NCBI GenBank assembly: GCA_049680365.1
Contig: JBAUHQ010000147.1
Location: forward strand, 9,133-73,132
DNA from: K23-9 sp049680365
GTDB taxonomy: Bacteria; Planctomycetota; Planctomycetia; Pirellulales; Pirellulaceae
Reading direction: 5' to 3'
DNA: 64,000 nt
Shown here: positions 27,437-38,217 of the stretch, piece after piece
Position numbering within the stretch: the first letter of the stretch is position 1
How the letters are laid out: every line of letters begins with the position of its first letter
The notes under the pieces: generated by a model
Told to the model about the DNA's origin: nothing
Database searches by the model: none
What the model saw: only the letters and a program-made list of their open reading frames with translations
Translations under genes and position numbers: made by a program

Positions 27437-28130
27437 TGCAATCGCTGTTCCAGTTGAACGCTATCGCATCAAAACACGCACTTTTCGATCGGCATGCGTG
27501 AATCATTGCAAGCTTGATTGCCACACATTTGGACGGCCTGCACAAAAGAGAGGCAGTCTTGTTGCAACGCAGTTCAAACTGTGTTCAATCGGTCCATTGC
27601 TGTGGTCAAACTTACACAGCGATACGACCATCGACGTCGATTGAACGCCCCCGGAAAAATCTGGGATAAAAACTCTTTTGAATGAGTCAATCCACTGTTT
27701 TTGCAGATAGATCGGGATTTCGCGCGCTCTCAGCTCAACTGAACTAGATCTTACAACCTTGACATGCCGAATACCTTTGGCGTATTGGAACGCCGATTGC
27801 ATCAACTTGCTGTTCAAACCACTGATGTGATTCACTCTGGAGCGAAATATGTTTTCCAAACCAACTCAGTTCATTCAAACCGTCCACGGCCTGATGTTTC
27901 CTGTTTATTGCCCAACGGCAGGTGCACTCGGAAAAGGCAATGGAGACGCCAGCGGTATCAGCGGACGCGGAACAGACAACGGGAGCCAAGCGATGGATTC
28001 ATCGCGTGCCAGTTCGGGGTCGTCGCAGAGTTCCGACAAAAGCTAGCGTTGCGTTAAATCAAGAATGAGGTTCAGACCGTAGCGAAAGTCGTGACGACGT
28101 TCGCTACGAGGAAACTAATGCGGGGCAACC
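27437..28130. other. Intergenic region between mechanosensitive channel gene and pyk
   Basis: A 694-bp stretch that should hold the pyk promoter. Apart from a possible small plus-strand gene at 27849-28046, I see no gene, no hairpin terminator and no strong promoter consensus. Confidence 0.4.
27849..28046 (+). CDS. Possible small hypothetical protein
   Basis: A 65-codon frame with a good ribosome site (GGAG 7 bp before the ATG). The first half is hydrophobic and Pro-containing (TVHGLMFPVYCPTAGALG); the second half is Gly/Ser-rich and ends in an Asp-Lys-Ser tail. No family is recognised. It overlaps other open frames on both strands, so coding status is uncertain. Confidence 0.35.
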   Translation: MFSKPTQFIQTVHGLMFPVYCPTAGALGKGNGDASGISGRGTDNGSQAMDSSRASSGSSQSSDKS

Positions 28131-31100
28131 CTAAGTCTGATCGGGAAGCTCACTGGCACGCTGCTCAAGCACTTTTAGCATCGGCTCCGGCAAAGTCCGC
28201 AAGTGCAAGTCGCGTTGTGGGAACGAAATCTCAATCTGGGCTTTAGCAAAAGCATTGTTGACCCAGGTATGCAAGTCGTGCAAAACGAGAAAGCGTTTTT
28301 CGTACGACTTGATATACGCGCGTAATTTGTAGTTCAAACTATTGTCTCCAAATTGCTCAAAAGACGCCAGCGGTGGCGGATCGGCAAGCACTTCGTCATG
28401 CTCCATCGCCGCCTGCAGTAGCAAATCTCTGGCTAGGTCGGTATCCGATCCGTAGGCGATACCAACTTCCACCACAACACGAGCAATCTCGTCGCTGCGA
28501 GTCCAGTTGAGCAATTTCCCAGTGATGAATTCTTTATTGGGAACGATGTAATCTTTGCGATCCCAGCTAGTGATCGTGGTCGCTCGAATTCGGATCCGCG
28601 AGACGACGCCAGTGACGCCATCGATTTCCACGACGTCGCCCACTCGCACGGGTTGTTCGAATAAGATGATGATGCCGGCGATGAAGTTGGCGAACATCTC
28701 TTGCAATCCAAACGCCAATCCAAATGTCAACGCGGTCGCCATCCACTGTATTTGGTTCCAACGCAAACCGATGGCGTGACAACAAATCACCAAGCCAATC
28801 ATCGCGATCAGATAAGTCGTCAGCGTCGTAATTGCGTACCGAGTGGAACGGTCCATGGGCAGTCGACGCAAAACGGTAAAGTCCAACAGTCCAGGCAAAT
28901 CACGCAGTGCAACAAACGTCAGCCCCAGCGCAAGCAGCGAAAAGCCTAAATCGGCGATCGTCACAGGTTCCGACACATCACGTGTCCTGGTGATCGATCC
29001 ACCGTCATCCGTTGGCACAATTTCTGCGATTGTGTTGGTAGATTCCCACAGCGGCCATCGATCAAATAGCCCAAGGGCAGGAACAACGTCCTTCCAAACA
29101 AACCACAGCCAGACGAGACCTAAGACGATCATGGCAGTCTGCAAAATCTGTCGTGTTTGCTGAACCTGACTACTTAGATCGATACTTTTTTCGTCAAGCG
29201 GTTCCAGCGGCACATCGTTAGTTCCAGTCGACTCGGCCGCCGCAGCGCGTCGCTTGCGCAACTCTTCTATTTTTAGCTGGCGCCGTCGTAGCATGGCCCA
29301 ACGCAAAACCAACAATGACACGACTGCCAGAATCGATATCGCGACGGTGCTGCGATACAACCGCCAACCCAGTTGCTGACTGGTAAAGTAGTAACCGACA
29401 ACCGCCAAAATCGCCAGCGCGATCGGCAACGCAATCAACAATGGATACCACACAAACACCAACCGAGCCGGCCAACCGTTGGGGCGAGTGCGGAGCAGTT
29501 GTGCGAAGACACCGTGGCTAGGATCAAACAGGCGATACGTGATCCAGGCCAGCGCGATCATGGCGGCAATAAAAAAGTAGCGTGTCAGTGTATCGCGTCC
29601 AAAAGCCAAACCGCTGGTATCCAGAAAACACGAAATCGTCAGCAGCGGAACGACGATAAACAAAATCAGCCGCATATTACGGCGAACGATCGCGACACGT
29701 TTGGCGGGCAATCCAAAGTGGCTTTCTGCTAATCCTTGAGGCCGGCAGATTTGACGCAGGATTTCAGCGGGAAAATAGCCCAACGCCAACGCAAATGCCG
29801 CTCGTGACAACGCGTTCATGGCAGCATTCCCGCCTCCATTTGCATTAAGCCGCCAGCTGAGAAACGCAAAAATCAAGAACATTGGCGCTGCGGTCAACAC
29901 CGTCAGCAAGATGGTTTTCATCGTCGGCGCGAACCGCGTGTATCCTGCTTGGCTGACTTGGTGTCCCAGTTCGGCGATCTCCTTTCGCAGCGATACACGC
30001 AAACGCAACAATGCAACCAGGGCCAGAACGGAGACAAGCCAAAGGACGAACCGGCGCTGCACTTCCTTTAAAAGTCGCGGCCAGAATCCTTCCCAAGCTT
30101 CTTTTTGCAAAAACCAGCCTTCGTCCCCCAAGGACCAACTTTTCTTTTTCCCTTCTTCGTCTACCTCACTGGACGGCATGAATGGTACCGTCAGTGGCTT
30201 TGTGCTTCGTACCCAAAGAACACGTTCGTCGACGTAAAACCGAATCGTTTCGACGGTTCTCAAAATCTGTTGCTCAACGGTCGAGAGTGACACGAGCGTG
30301 TTGAAATAATTGGTTTGCGTTTTGATCGCTGGATCCAAGAATTCTGTCCGCTGTTGCTGAAGCAGTTCCTTGGCTTCTTCGCTCAGATCTTCACGTTGAA
30401 CATAAGTCACGGGTGGGTCGGCGGAAGTGAAAAGTTGATCAACCTGCAATTCCAGTTTCTGATTGCGCAAATCCGTCATTTCGAACAACTCGTATTGCGC
30501 GTCGTTGATCACCGTTTGACGCTCAGCGGTTCGCATGTGGTACTCACTGGCATTGGGCAAACTCTGTTTCAGATTTCGCAACAGGGCACCAACGGCGTCG
30601 GTCAAACCAACTTGCTCGACGCGATTTTGAGCATTTTTCAGGGACAGCTCCAACTGATCCAATTGGATGTTGCGTTCGTCTAAGGCAAGCTGAACTTGCT
30701 CCATCTCCTTAGCCAGTTTCTGGCTCGCTTCGGCAAGTTCGCGATTCTTGACACCGATGGGTTGCAGTGCTCTATGCAGCGTCGCCAACTGTTCTTTGGC
30801 CGATGCGACACGTTTTGCTGCTTCGACTGCGCGTTTCTTTTCAACGGCTGTTTTCAGCAAATCGGCCTGCTGCTGATTGTTTTCAGCTTTCCGCGCAGCA
30901 ACGTCTCGTCGCAACTGCGGCAGATTGGCAGCGACCTCCGCGTTCACCAAAGCTGCCTCTGCATTGAGCGAAGCGATTCTTGCGGTCAACAAGCGTGCAG
31001 CGACTTGAGTTTCGGCGCGTTGAGCTTGTACCAGCAGCGATGCTTCCTTTGCTGGCGAGGCTCCTTCTGCTTTCGTGGTGAGCGTCGCCAATTGCGTTTG

Positions 31101-31778
31101 TAGAGTTGGCAACTCCAATTCAATTTCACGTCGTCGCTGAGTGGCTCGTGCCATCGCAGTCTCAGCGTCCAACGCTGCTTTCTTTGCTATCACCAATTCG
31201 GCTTCGGCGTTGGCAAGTTGAACCTCCAAAGACGCCAACGAATCATCGGCCGGCAATTCCGCCTTGAATTTCGTCAGCTCCGTCAACTTATCCGACGTCA
31301 GTTTGGCACGCTGTGGGACAGTCGCTAAACCTGCAGTTCGCTCGTCGGTCAGCTTTTGTTTCGTCTGCACTTCAGCCAGTTGCGACTCACCTTGGGCGAT
31401 CGTGTCGATGACGACCTTCTTCTCTTCGTCTGTCAGTGGTGATTGCTCAACACGCTCCCGAAGTGCTTTGAACTGCAGCGACTTGTCCGTCGTTTCGGTC
31501 AGGTTAGGCGTATCAATCGCCTCCGCCGAATTCTCCTTTTCATCGCCCGCAACGGTCGTATCATCGGACTTGTCACTGGGTGCATCGCCGGGGGCCAAGT
31601 CACCCGTTCCCCGCGCAGAATTCAGCAATGGCCCGAAATTTTGAGCGTACGCCGGCGAACTTATAGGAACGGCATTGCCCCAAAGCAGGGCAAGTGTCGC
31701 GACCAGGAAACAAATCCGTTTGTACTGGGACAGATGCATGAAAACGCAAGCGATTGGGAGGTAAGAGGGCGAAGACAT
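28131..31778 (-). CDS. Large mechanosensitive channel of the MscS family (MscK/KefA-like)
   Basis: A 1215-residue protein. A signal peptide (ICFLVATLALLWGNAVP) leads into about 350 residues of coiled coil rich in Glu, Lys, Ala and Gln (about 90-430), which should lie in the periplasm. About ten membrane helices follow from residue 590 to 1010, then the MscS pore and beta domain (FGLQEMFANFIAGIIILFEQPVRVGDVVEIDGVTG region, split, with VSRIRIRATTI and VPNKEFITG) and the alpha/beta C-terminal domain ending LRTLPEP. This layout matches MscK and YbdG-like large channels, which release solutes on hypo-osmotic shock. Given the sucrose module in the window, sucrose as compatible solute is a plausible link. 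The start may be the ATG at 31737-31739, which gives a cleaner signal peptide. Confidence 0.92.
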   Translation of the reverse strand: MSSPSYLPIACVFMHLSQYKRICFLVATLALLWGNAVPISSPAYAQNFGPLLNSARGTGDLAPGDAPSDKSDDTTVAGDEKENSAEAIDTPNLTETTDKSLQFKALRERVEQSPLTDEEKKVVIDTIAQGESQLAEVQTKQKLTDERTAGLATVPQRAKLTSDKLTELTKFKAELPADDSLASLEVQLANAEAELVIAKKAALDAETAMARATQRRREIELELPTLQTQLATLTTKAEGASPAKEASLLVQAQRAETQVAARLLTARIASLNAEAALVNAEVAANLPQLRRDVAARKAENNQQQADLLKTAVEKKRAVEAAKRVASAKEQLATLHRALQPIGVKNRELAEASQKLAKEMEQVQLALDERNIQLDQLELSLKNAQNRVEQVGLTDAVGALLRNLKQSLPNASEYHMRTAERQTVINDAQYELFEMTDLRNQKLELQVDQLFTSADPPVTYVQREDLSEEAKELLQQQRTEFLDPAIKTQTNYFNTLVSLSTVEQQILRTVETIRFYVDERVLWVRSTKPLTVPFMPSSEVDEEGKKKSWSLGDEGWFLQKEAWEGFWPRLLKEVQRRFVLWLVSVLALVALLRLRVSLRKEIAELGHQVSQAGYTRFAPTMKTILLTVLTAAPMFLIFAFLSWRLNANGGGNAAMNALSRAAFALALGYFPAEILRQICRPQGLAESHFGLPAKRVAIVRRNMRLILFIVVPLLTISCFLDTSGLAFGRDTLTRYFFIAAMIALAWITYRLFDPSHGVFAQLLRTRPNGWPARLVFVWYPLLIALPIALAILAVVGYYFTSQQLGWRLYRSTVAISILAVVSLLVLRWAMLRRRQLKIEELRKRRAAAAESTGTNDVPLEPLDEKSIDLSSQVQQTRQILQTAMIVLGLVWLWFVWKDVVPALGLFDRWPLWESTNTIAEIVPTDDGGSITRTRDVSEPVTIADLGFSLLALGLTFVALRDLPGLLDFTVLRRLPMDRSTRYAITTLTTYLIAMIGLVICCHAIGLRWNQIQWMATALTFGLAFGLQEMFANFIAGIIILFEQPVRVGDVVEIDGVTGVVSRIRIRATTITSWDRKDYIVPNKEFITGKLLNWTRSDEIARVVVEVGIAYGSDTDLARDLLLQAAMEHDEVLADPPPLASFEQFGDNSLNYKLRAYIKSYEKRFLVLHDLHTWVNNAFAKAQIEISFPQRDLHLRTLPEPMLKVLEQRASELPDQT

Positions 31779-32123
31779 CTTTCAGCTAGATCACTGAGCA
31801 CGACGGCTGATCGATAAAACGATCGCAAACTGACAAGGCAGGAAGCAGTGTGACAGGTCATTTGACTACGACTAAGGGGGATTTTCGACCGTCACGAAAT
31901 AATTTCAGCCTGCGCCGGTTGAGAAGTTGCCATTAGTCGGCAATGTGAGGACGCGATGAATCCAGAAGCAAAAAGCTGCTCCGCTAAGCTTCGCGTTATT
32001 CAACTCTGACAGATACGATGTACTGGACCAGTGAAAAGGCGGCTCTGGAGAACTCGGATCATCACGACTTGGCACCTCTTCGGTGAATAGCGTCTTTATC
32101 AGTCTCACCACGGCAATCGAAAT
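31779..32123. other. Divergent intergenic region upstream of the amidoligase cluster
   Basis: A 345-bp region between the MscS-type channel (minus) and the first ATP-grasp gene (plus). It must contain a promoter for each. I see no strong hexamers, hairpins or open frames with family features. Confidence 0.4.
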
Positions 32124-33686
32124 ATGCCTTCACAATCGCAGTTTGGCAGTCAAACGAACTCACTCCAGCCGAATCCATCAGAATCGGGATCGCCCAGCGT
32201 AGATGCTTTCGGCAATCCGCTACCAATCTTGCAAGCGTACGACTCGGGAGCTTTTTTCGATGAACTGGTCTCGAAAGAAAACATCGCTCGCCAGGACGCC
32301 GCACAGCTGGTCCATCTGATTAATTCAATGGGCGTGGCTGAACTGTCCCGCCGCCAGTCCGCGATTGAGCATGCTCTGTACCGAATGGGAATTACGTTCA
32401 CTGTTTATAGTGACACCCAAGGCACCGAGAAAATTATGCCGTTTGACGTTGTTCCCCGCATCGTTTCGGCAGATCTGTGGAGTGAGATCGACGCTGGACT
32501 GCAACAACGTATTCGCGCGTTGAATCGTTTTCTGGATGACGTTTACAACGAACGCAAAATCATCGCTGCCGGCTTGATACCCGCCGAATTGGTAGAGTCG
32601 GCTAGCGGCTTCTTGCCCCAGTGCCTCGGGTTGCGACCACCCAAAGGCGTCTGGTGCCACATCACCGGGACCGACTTGGTTCGCGATAACGAAGGCAAAG
32701 TATTTGTCTTGGAAGACAACCTGCGGTGCCCGTCGGGCGTTTCCTACGTGTTGCAAAACCGACACGTGATGAAACGAAACTTTCCCCAAGTTTTCCGCGC
32801 TTCACGTGTCCGCCCCGTCGCCGACTATCCTTCGCGATTGTATTCCATGCTGCGAGCGGTCGCGCCCGAAGGCGTCACCGACCCGACGGTGGCTGTATTG
32901 ACGCCAGGCGTTTTCAACAGTGCCTACTACGAGCATTCCTTTCTCGCGCAGCAAATGGGTGCTCAGTTGGTCGAAGGCCGGGACTTGGTTGTTCAGAACA
33001 CCAAAGTCTACATGCGAACGACGGCTGGTCTGAAACAAGTCGATGTGATTTATCGCCGCGTGGACGATACTTTTATCGACCCGGAGACTTTTCGAAAAGA
33101 CTCGATGCTGGGTGTCGCTGGTTTGATGAAGGCTTACCAAGCTGGCAACGTCACCTTGGCCAACGCACCGGGAACAGGTGTCGCTGACGACAAAGTGATT
33201 TACGCGTTCGTCCCGAAGATGATCGAGTTCTATCTAGGCGAAGAACCGATCCTAAACAACGTTCCCACTTACATCTGCTCGATCGATAGCGACCGCCAAT
33301 ACGTGCTGAGTCACTTGGACGAGCTGGTTGTCAAAGCGGCCGCCGAATCGGGTGGGTACGGAATCATGATTGGACCACATGCCAGCGAAAGTGACCGCGC
33401 CGAATTTGCGGAAAAGATTCGCGAGAATCCTCGCAACTGGATTGCTCAGCCAACACTCCAGCTCTCACGTGTTCCCACGATCGTCAACAATCAGATGGAA
33501 GGACGCCACGTCGATCTAAGGCCGTACATCTTGTGCAGCGCGCCCGACGACGTCTGGGTATTGCCCGGAGGATTAACGCGCGTCGCTCTTCGCGCAGGAT
33601 CGTTGGTCGTTAACTCATCGCAAGGCGGCGGCAGCAAAGACACTTGGGTGGCGGCTGACGAGAATCAGCAGACAGCGACTCGATAA
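32124..33686 (+). CDS. Circularly permuted ATP-grasp protein (amidoligase-like)
   Basis: A 520-residue member of the circularly permuted ATP-grasp family (older DUF404/DUF407). Family landmarks are a helical N-terminus, FDVVPRIV, GVWCHITGTDLVRD (175-188), the metal and substrate segment VLEDNLRCPSG (195-205), VDVIYRRVDD (306-315) and the glycine-rich ATP-binding strand VVKAAAESGGYG (402-413). By homology it should activate a carboxylate with ATP and join it to an amine; the substrate is unknown. Comparative genomics (Iyer, Aravind and colleagues) predicts that such proteins act with alpha-E and transglutaminase-like partners to make or modify a peptide. All these partners follow here. The active-site motif EDN is intact, unlike in the second ATP-grasp of the cluster. 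Confidence 0.9.
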   Translation: MPSQSQFGSQTNSLQPNPSESGSPSVDAFGNPLPILQAYDSGAFFDELVSKENIARQDAAQLVHLINSMGVAELSRRQSAIEHALYRMGITFTVYSDTQGTEKIMPFDVVPRIVSADLWSEIDAGLQQRIRALNRFLDDVYNERKIIAAGLIPAELVESASGFLPQCLGLRPPKGVWCHITGTDLVRDNEGKVFVLEDNLRCPSGVSYVLQNRHVMKRNFPQVFRASRVRPVADYPSRLYSMLRAVAPEGVTDPTVAVLTPGVFNSAYYEHSFLAQQMGAQLVEGRDLVVQNTKVYMRTTAGLKQVDVIYRRVDDTFIDPETFRKDSMLGVAGLMKAYQAGNVTLANAPGTGVADDKVIYAFVPKMIEFYLGEEPILNNVPTYICSIDSDRQYVLSHLDELVVKAAAESGGYGIMIGPHASESDRAEFAEKIRENPRNWIAQPTLQLSRVPTIVNNQMEGRHVDLRPYILCSAPDDVWVLPGGLTRVALRAGSLVVNSSQGGGSKDTWVAADENQQTATR

Positions 33687-33790
33687 CACGATCCTTTGAC
33701 GATCTTTGCGTCGTGCTATCGCAAGCGTCATGTTATCGTAGCGGTCAAAGGCAACCAATTTTTCCACGTTCTAATTACCTAGAGAATCCG

Positions 33791-34741
33791 ATGCTTTCAC
33801 GCGTTGCCGAATCGATTTACTGGATGTCGCGGCAAGTCGAACGAGCCGAGAACCTGGCACGTTTTCTAGAAGTCACGTTGCACTTGATCTTGGACCAACC
33901 CGAGAGCGTGGTCGATCCGTGGGAACCGCTAGTCCGGGCAACAGGCGACACGGAGTGGTACAAAGAAAACTACGACGCCATCGACGCTCATTCAGTTGTC
34001 AACTTCCTTGCTTTCGACCTTAGTTATCACAGTTCGATGCTGACGTGTTTGCGTGCAGCACGCGAAAACGCCAAGTCGGTACGTGAGTCGCTGTCCAGCG
34101 AAGTCTATGAACAGCTCAACGCTTACTATCATTTTGTTAACGATGCGTCCGCCGAACAATTGATCGACCCTACATCGGCGTTTTTTGCTCAGGTTCGCGA
34201 GCATGCGTTGATGTGGACTGGCATCATCGATAGCACGATGACACACGATTTGAGATGGCACTTTTTGAATGTTGGTAGATTGTTGGAACGCGCCGACAAG
34301 ACTTCCCGCATCTTGGACGTGAAGTACTTCCACTTGCTACCCACCGTCGAAGACGTCGGATCAGCGCTAGATGATATGCAATGGTCAGCTGTACTTTTAG
34401 CCGTAAGCGGATTCGAACCATACCGCCGCGAACATCAGGTAATTAAGGTCAAAAAAGTAATCGACTTCTTTTTATTCCATCCCTATTTTCCGCGATCACT
34501 CCATTCCTGCGTTGCTGGCGTCGATTGGTCATTGCGTGAAATCGAGAAAAAGTCTGACACACAAGTGCTGCGAAACGCCCCGCAGCAGATTGCGGACCTG
34601 CGGCATCGACTGGCAAACACAAGTGTCGAAGAAGTGATCGCGGGAGGCATGCATGAGTTCGTTGACGCCATGCAGACCGAACTCAACACCGTCAGCGAAT
34701 CGCTCCATCAAGACTACTTCAACTCACCAATACCCGCATGA
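33791..34741 (+). CDS. Alpha-E domain protein (DUF403)
   Basis: A 316-residue all-helical protein with the family N-terminus MLSRVAESIYWMSRQVERAENLARFL and a later LNVGRLLERADKTSRILDVKY, where Glu/Arg pairs recur. The biochemical role of alpha-E domains is unknown; they always accompany permuted ATP-grasp proteins. The ATG at 33791 matches the family start exactly, so the 26 codons open upstream are rejected. Its stop overlaps the ATG of the DUF2126 transglutaminase by 4 bp (ATGA), implying coupled translation. Confidence 0.92.
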   Translation: MLSRVAESIYWMSRQVERAENLARFLEVTLHLILDQPESVVDPWEPLVRATGDTEWYKENYDAIDAHSVVNFLAFDLSYHSSMLTCLRAARENAKSVRESLSSEVYEQLNAYYHFVNDASAEQLIDPTSAFFAQVREHALMWTGIIDSTMTHDLRWHFLNVGRLLERADKTSRILDVKYFHLLPTVEDVGSALDDMQWSAVLLAVSGFEPYRREHQVIKVKKVIDFFLFHPYFPRSLHSCVAGVDWSLREIEKKSDTQVLRNAPQQIADLRHRLANTSVEEVIAGGMHEFVDAMQTELNTVSESLHQDYFNSPIPA

Positions 34742-37700
34742 CGATTCGCGTTGCCCTCCGGCACCACACTAGCTACTTCTACGACCGACACATTTCACTT
34801 GGGCCTCAATTGGTTCGATTGAAACCGGCATATCATGGCCGCACCGAAATCTCGGCGTACGATTTTAAAATCGAACCAAAAGACCATTTCCTAAACTGGC
34901 AACAAGATCCGTTTGCCAATCCGGTCGCGCGTTTGGTTTTCCCAAAACCGACCAATAAATTCGTTATCAAAGTCGACTTGATTGCGGAAATGACCGTCAT
35001 CAATCCATTCGATTTTTTCGTTGACGACAGCGCCAGTGGCTGGCCGTTTAAGTACGACGATGAATCGAAAGTCCAATTAGCTCCTTACCTTGCTGCGGAT
35101 CCAATCACGCCCAAATTGGAACGTTGGATCAAAACGCTACCGACGGAACGCGAGAAAGTGATCGACTTCCTGGTGGACGTCAATCGCGCAGCACAGCAAC
35201 AAGTCGACTACACAGTACGGCTAGAACCCGGCGTTCAAACCCCCGAAGAAACGCTCACGCTTGGCAGCGGTTCGTGTCGCGATTCGGCATGGATGCTGGT
35301 GCAAGCGTTCCGGCACATCGGCATGGCAGCGCGATTCGTTTCGGGTTACTTGATTCAATTAGCTCCCGATCAAAAACCCGTCGAAGGCCCCGAGGGTCCG
35401 ACGGAAGATTTCTGCGATCTGCATGCTTGGACGGAGGTTTACTTGCCCGGCGCGGGCTGGGTTGGCCTGGACCCCACCAGCGGATTGATGGCGGGCGAAG
35501 GACACATTCCACTGGCTTGCACGCCGTCGTACACCGGGGCCGCGCCGATCACGGGCGGTCACGAGAAGTGCGAAGTGACGTTCGAACATGAAATGTCCGT
35601 CGCGCGGATCCAAAGCGAAACACGTGTCTCCAAACCGTTCACTGACAAGCAGTGGGCCGGCGTGATGCGAGTCGGCAAGCAAGTCGACGAAATGCTGGAC
35701 AAACAAGACGTCCGTTTGACGATGGGCGGCGAACCTACGTTTGTTGCGATCGACAACGCCGACGACCCACAGTGGAACACCGATGCGGTGGGCGAAGAAA
35801 AACGTGTCCGCAGCAATCAATTGCTGATGCGTCTGCGAGAGAAGTACGGCTTCGGCGCGATGCTGCACTATGGACAAGGCAAATGGTATCCCGGCGAATC
35901 GCTACCACGCTGGGCGCTGACGTGCCTGTGGCGTCGCGATGGTCAGCCGATCTGGCAAAACCCAAAATTGATCGCCGACGAAGGCGTCGACTACGGACAC
36001 AGCCATGTGGAAGCCAAACGATTCACCAAGCACTTGGCGGATCAGTTGGGCGTCGACGTGAAGTGTAGCTTTCCGGTTTACGAAGACACGTTTCATTACT
36101 TGTGGCGAGAACAACGCTTGCCGATCGACACCGAACCGACCAAGGCGCAGTTGGACGATCCCAACGAGCGCGAAATGATGGTGCGAACCTTCACTCGCGG
36201 ACTTGGCCAACCGGTCGGGTACGTGATGCCGCTTCGCCGCGCGTGGTGGCAATCCAAGGCCGTTTGGCAAAGCAGTCGATGGCCCGTGCGAAGCCAGAAG
36301 ATCTTCCTGGTGCCAGGCAATTCGCCGGTCGGCTTACGCTTGCCGCTCGATACCCTGCCAGGCAAAGCGATTAATCCGATCACTGAAAGTTCCTACATCG
36401 ATCCATTCAGCACACGACCGCTGCTGCCTGCGACTCGCGTGATCATGCCCGATCGGCATGCAGTTGACGGCGACGTTGATGCCGACAGCGAACTGGTCGG
36501 AAAAGATGTGCTTCGCGAAAAACTACAACTGGCAGCGAGCGAACATGAAGCACAACTAGAAAAAGAGCTGAAAACTCTTAAGAGAGAGGACACCGTCGAA
36601 GAAGAAGACGATGACTTTGGCAAACCTGAAACGTCCGATGGCGAAGTGATCCCAACGGCTTTGTGTGTCGAAGCACGGTACGGACGGCTTTACATTTTCT
36701 TGCCGCCGACGCAACGAATCGAAGACTACCTGGACTTGATCAACGCGATCGAACAAACATGCAGCGAACTGAACCTGCCCGTTATCTTGGAAGGTTATTT
36801 GCCGCCAACCGATGAGCGTTTGGAGTACTTCAAAATCACACCCGATCCGGGTGTCATCGAAGTCAACGTGCAACCGTCCGGCACTTGGGACCAACTGGTT
36901 GAGTTGGTCGAAACGATGTACCACGAAGCCCAGTACTGTCGCTTAGGTGCAGATAAGTTTGACTTGGATGGACTGCACACTGGCACCGGCGGCGGCGCGC
37001 ACATCGTGATGGGCGGGGCGACGCCCGCGGACAGTCCCTTCGTTCGACGACCGGATGTCCTGGGCAGCATGGTTCGGTTTTGGCACAACCATCCAGCGAT
37101 GTCGTATCTGTTTAGCGGCAAGTTCATCGGCCCGACCAGCCAAGCACCGCGTATGGATGAAGCGCGGCCGGATGCCGTTTACGAAATGGAGATCGCACTG
37201 CAGCAATTGGGGAAACTGACGCCACAAGAACCGCCATGGATGGTCGACCGACTGTTTCGTGACTTGCTGGTCGATTTGACGGGCAACACGCACCGCGCAG
37301 AAATTTGCATCGACAAACTCTACTCACCCGATTCGGCAACCGGTCGCTTGGGGCTGTTGGAACTACGTGCGTTCGAGATGCCGCCTCACGCACACATGAA
37401 TCTGGTGCAACAACTCTTGATTCGATCGATTATTGCCGCGTTTTGGAAAGCACCGTCACAACAATCGCTGACACGTTGGGGCACGCGACTGTATGACCGC
37501 TATCTGTTACCTCACTTCGTCTGGCAAGATTTGGTCAATCTGCTGTCGGACATCCGCGATCGTGGCATCGACTTGGATCCAAATTGGTTTGTGCCTCAGT
37601 TCAATTTTCGTTTTGCCAAAATCGGCGAACTGACGCGTGATGGAGTTCGCATGGAATTGCGATCCGCAATTGAGCCATGGTATTTGATGGGCGAAGAACC

Positions 37701-38163
37701 CTCTGGTGGCGGTACCGCGCGATATGTGGACGCTTCGATGGAACGACTACAAGTTTCCGTCGAAGGTTTCGATCCACACCGACATGCGATCTTGTGCCAG
37801 GGACGTCAAGTACCAATGCACACGACCGATGTAGCGGGCGAATTTGTCGCGGGCGTTAAATACCGTGCTTGGCAACCGCCAAGATGCTTGCATCCGACAA
37901 TAGCGGTCGATACGCCACTTCAATTCGATATTGTGGACCGAAACCGCCGACATAGCGTGGGTGGCTGCCGATATCATGTGTCGCACCCAGCGGGTCTGAC
38001 ATACGATAAACTACCGATTAACGCTAGCGAAGCTGAAACGCGCCGAGCAACTCGCTTCGTCGCGGGCACCGTCACCGGCGGTATCGTTGACGTGCCAGCT
38101 TTGTCCCCCACCACTGGCCCCAACGAATATCCGGTCACGTTTGACTTGCGTCGAAATAGCTAA
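34738..38163 (+). CDS. Transglutaminase-like protein with C-terminal DUF2126
   Basis: A 1141-residue protein. The N-terminal part has a bacterial transglutaminase N domain (1-100) and a transglutaminase-like core with a full catalytic triad: C180 in GSGSCRDSAW, H229 in DLHAWTEV and D245 in GLDPTSG. From about 320 the large DUF2126 follows (VRLTMGGEPTFVAIDN, YGQGKWYPGESLPRW, TGTGGGAHIVMGG). A charged linker rich in Glu/Asp/Lys lies near 600-640. Such cores act as proteases, amidases or acyl transferases; DUF2126 has no known activity. No signal peptide is visible, so it should be cytoplasmic. It is the largest protein of the cluster, coupled to the alpha-E gene by a 4-bp overlap. Confidence 0.93.
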   Translation: MTIRVALRHHTSYFYDRHISLGPQLVRLKPAYHGRTEISAYDFKIEPKDHFLNWQQDPFANPVARLVFPKPTNKFVIKVDLIAEMTVINPFDFFVDDSASGWPFKYDDESKVQLAPYLAADPITPKLERWIKTLPTEREKVIDFLVDVNRAAQQQVDYTVRLEPGVQTPEETLTLGSGSCRDSAWMLVQAFRHIGMAARFVSGYLIQLAPDQKPVEGPEGPTEDFCDLHAWTEVYLPGAGWVGLDPTSGLMAGEGHIPLACTPSYTGAAPITGGHEKCEVTFEHEMSVARIQSETRVSKPFTDKQWAGVMRVGKQVDEMLDKQDVRLTMGGEPTFVAIDNADDPQWNTDAVGEEKRVRSNQLLMRLREKYGFGAMLHYGQGKWYPGESLPRWALTCLWRRDGQPIWQNPKLIADEGVDYGHSHVEAKRFTKHLADQLGVDVKCSFPVYEDTFHYLWREQRLPIDTEPTKAQLDDPNEREMMVRTFTRGLGQPVGYVMPLRRAWWQSKAVWQSSRWPVRSQKIFLVPGNSPVGLRLPLDTLPGKAINPITESSYIDPFSTRPLLPATRVIMPDRHAVDGDVDADSELVGKDVLREKLQLAASEHEAQLEKELKTLKREDTVEEEDDDFGKPETSDGEVIPTALCVEARYGRLYIFLPPTQRIEDYLDLINAIEQTCSELNLPVILEGYLPPTDERLEYFKITPDPGVIEVNVQPSGTWDQLVELVETMYHEAQYCRLGADKFDLDGLHTGTGGGAHIVMGGATPADSPFVRRPDVLGSMVRFWHNHPAMSYLFSGKFIGPTSQAPRMDEARPDAVYEMEIALQQLGKLTPQEPPWMVDRLFRDLLVDLTGNTHRAEICIDKLYSPDSATGRLGLLELRAFEMPPHAHMNLVQQLLIRSIIAAFWKAPSQQSLTRWGTRLYDRYLLPHFVWQDLVNLLSDIRDRGIDLDPNWFVPQFNFRFAKIGELTRDGVRMELRSAIEPWYLMGEEPSGGGTARYVDASMERLQVSVEGFDPHRHAILCQGRQVPMHTTDVAGEFVAGVKYRAWQPPRCLHPTIAVDTPLQFDIVDRNRRHSVGGCRYHVSHPAGLTYDKLPINASEAETRRATRFVAGTVTGGIVDVPALSPTTGPNEYPVTFDLRRNS

Positions 38164-38217
38164 CATCATCCAACCCGGTTCGCCCCTTGCGACAGCGGTT
38201 TGAATTGCGGCCGCGAT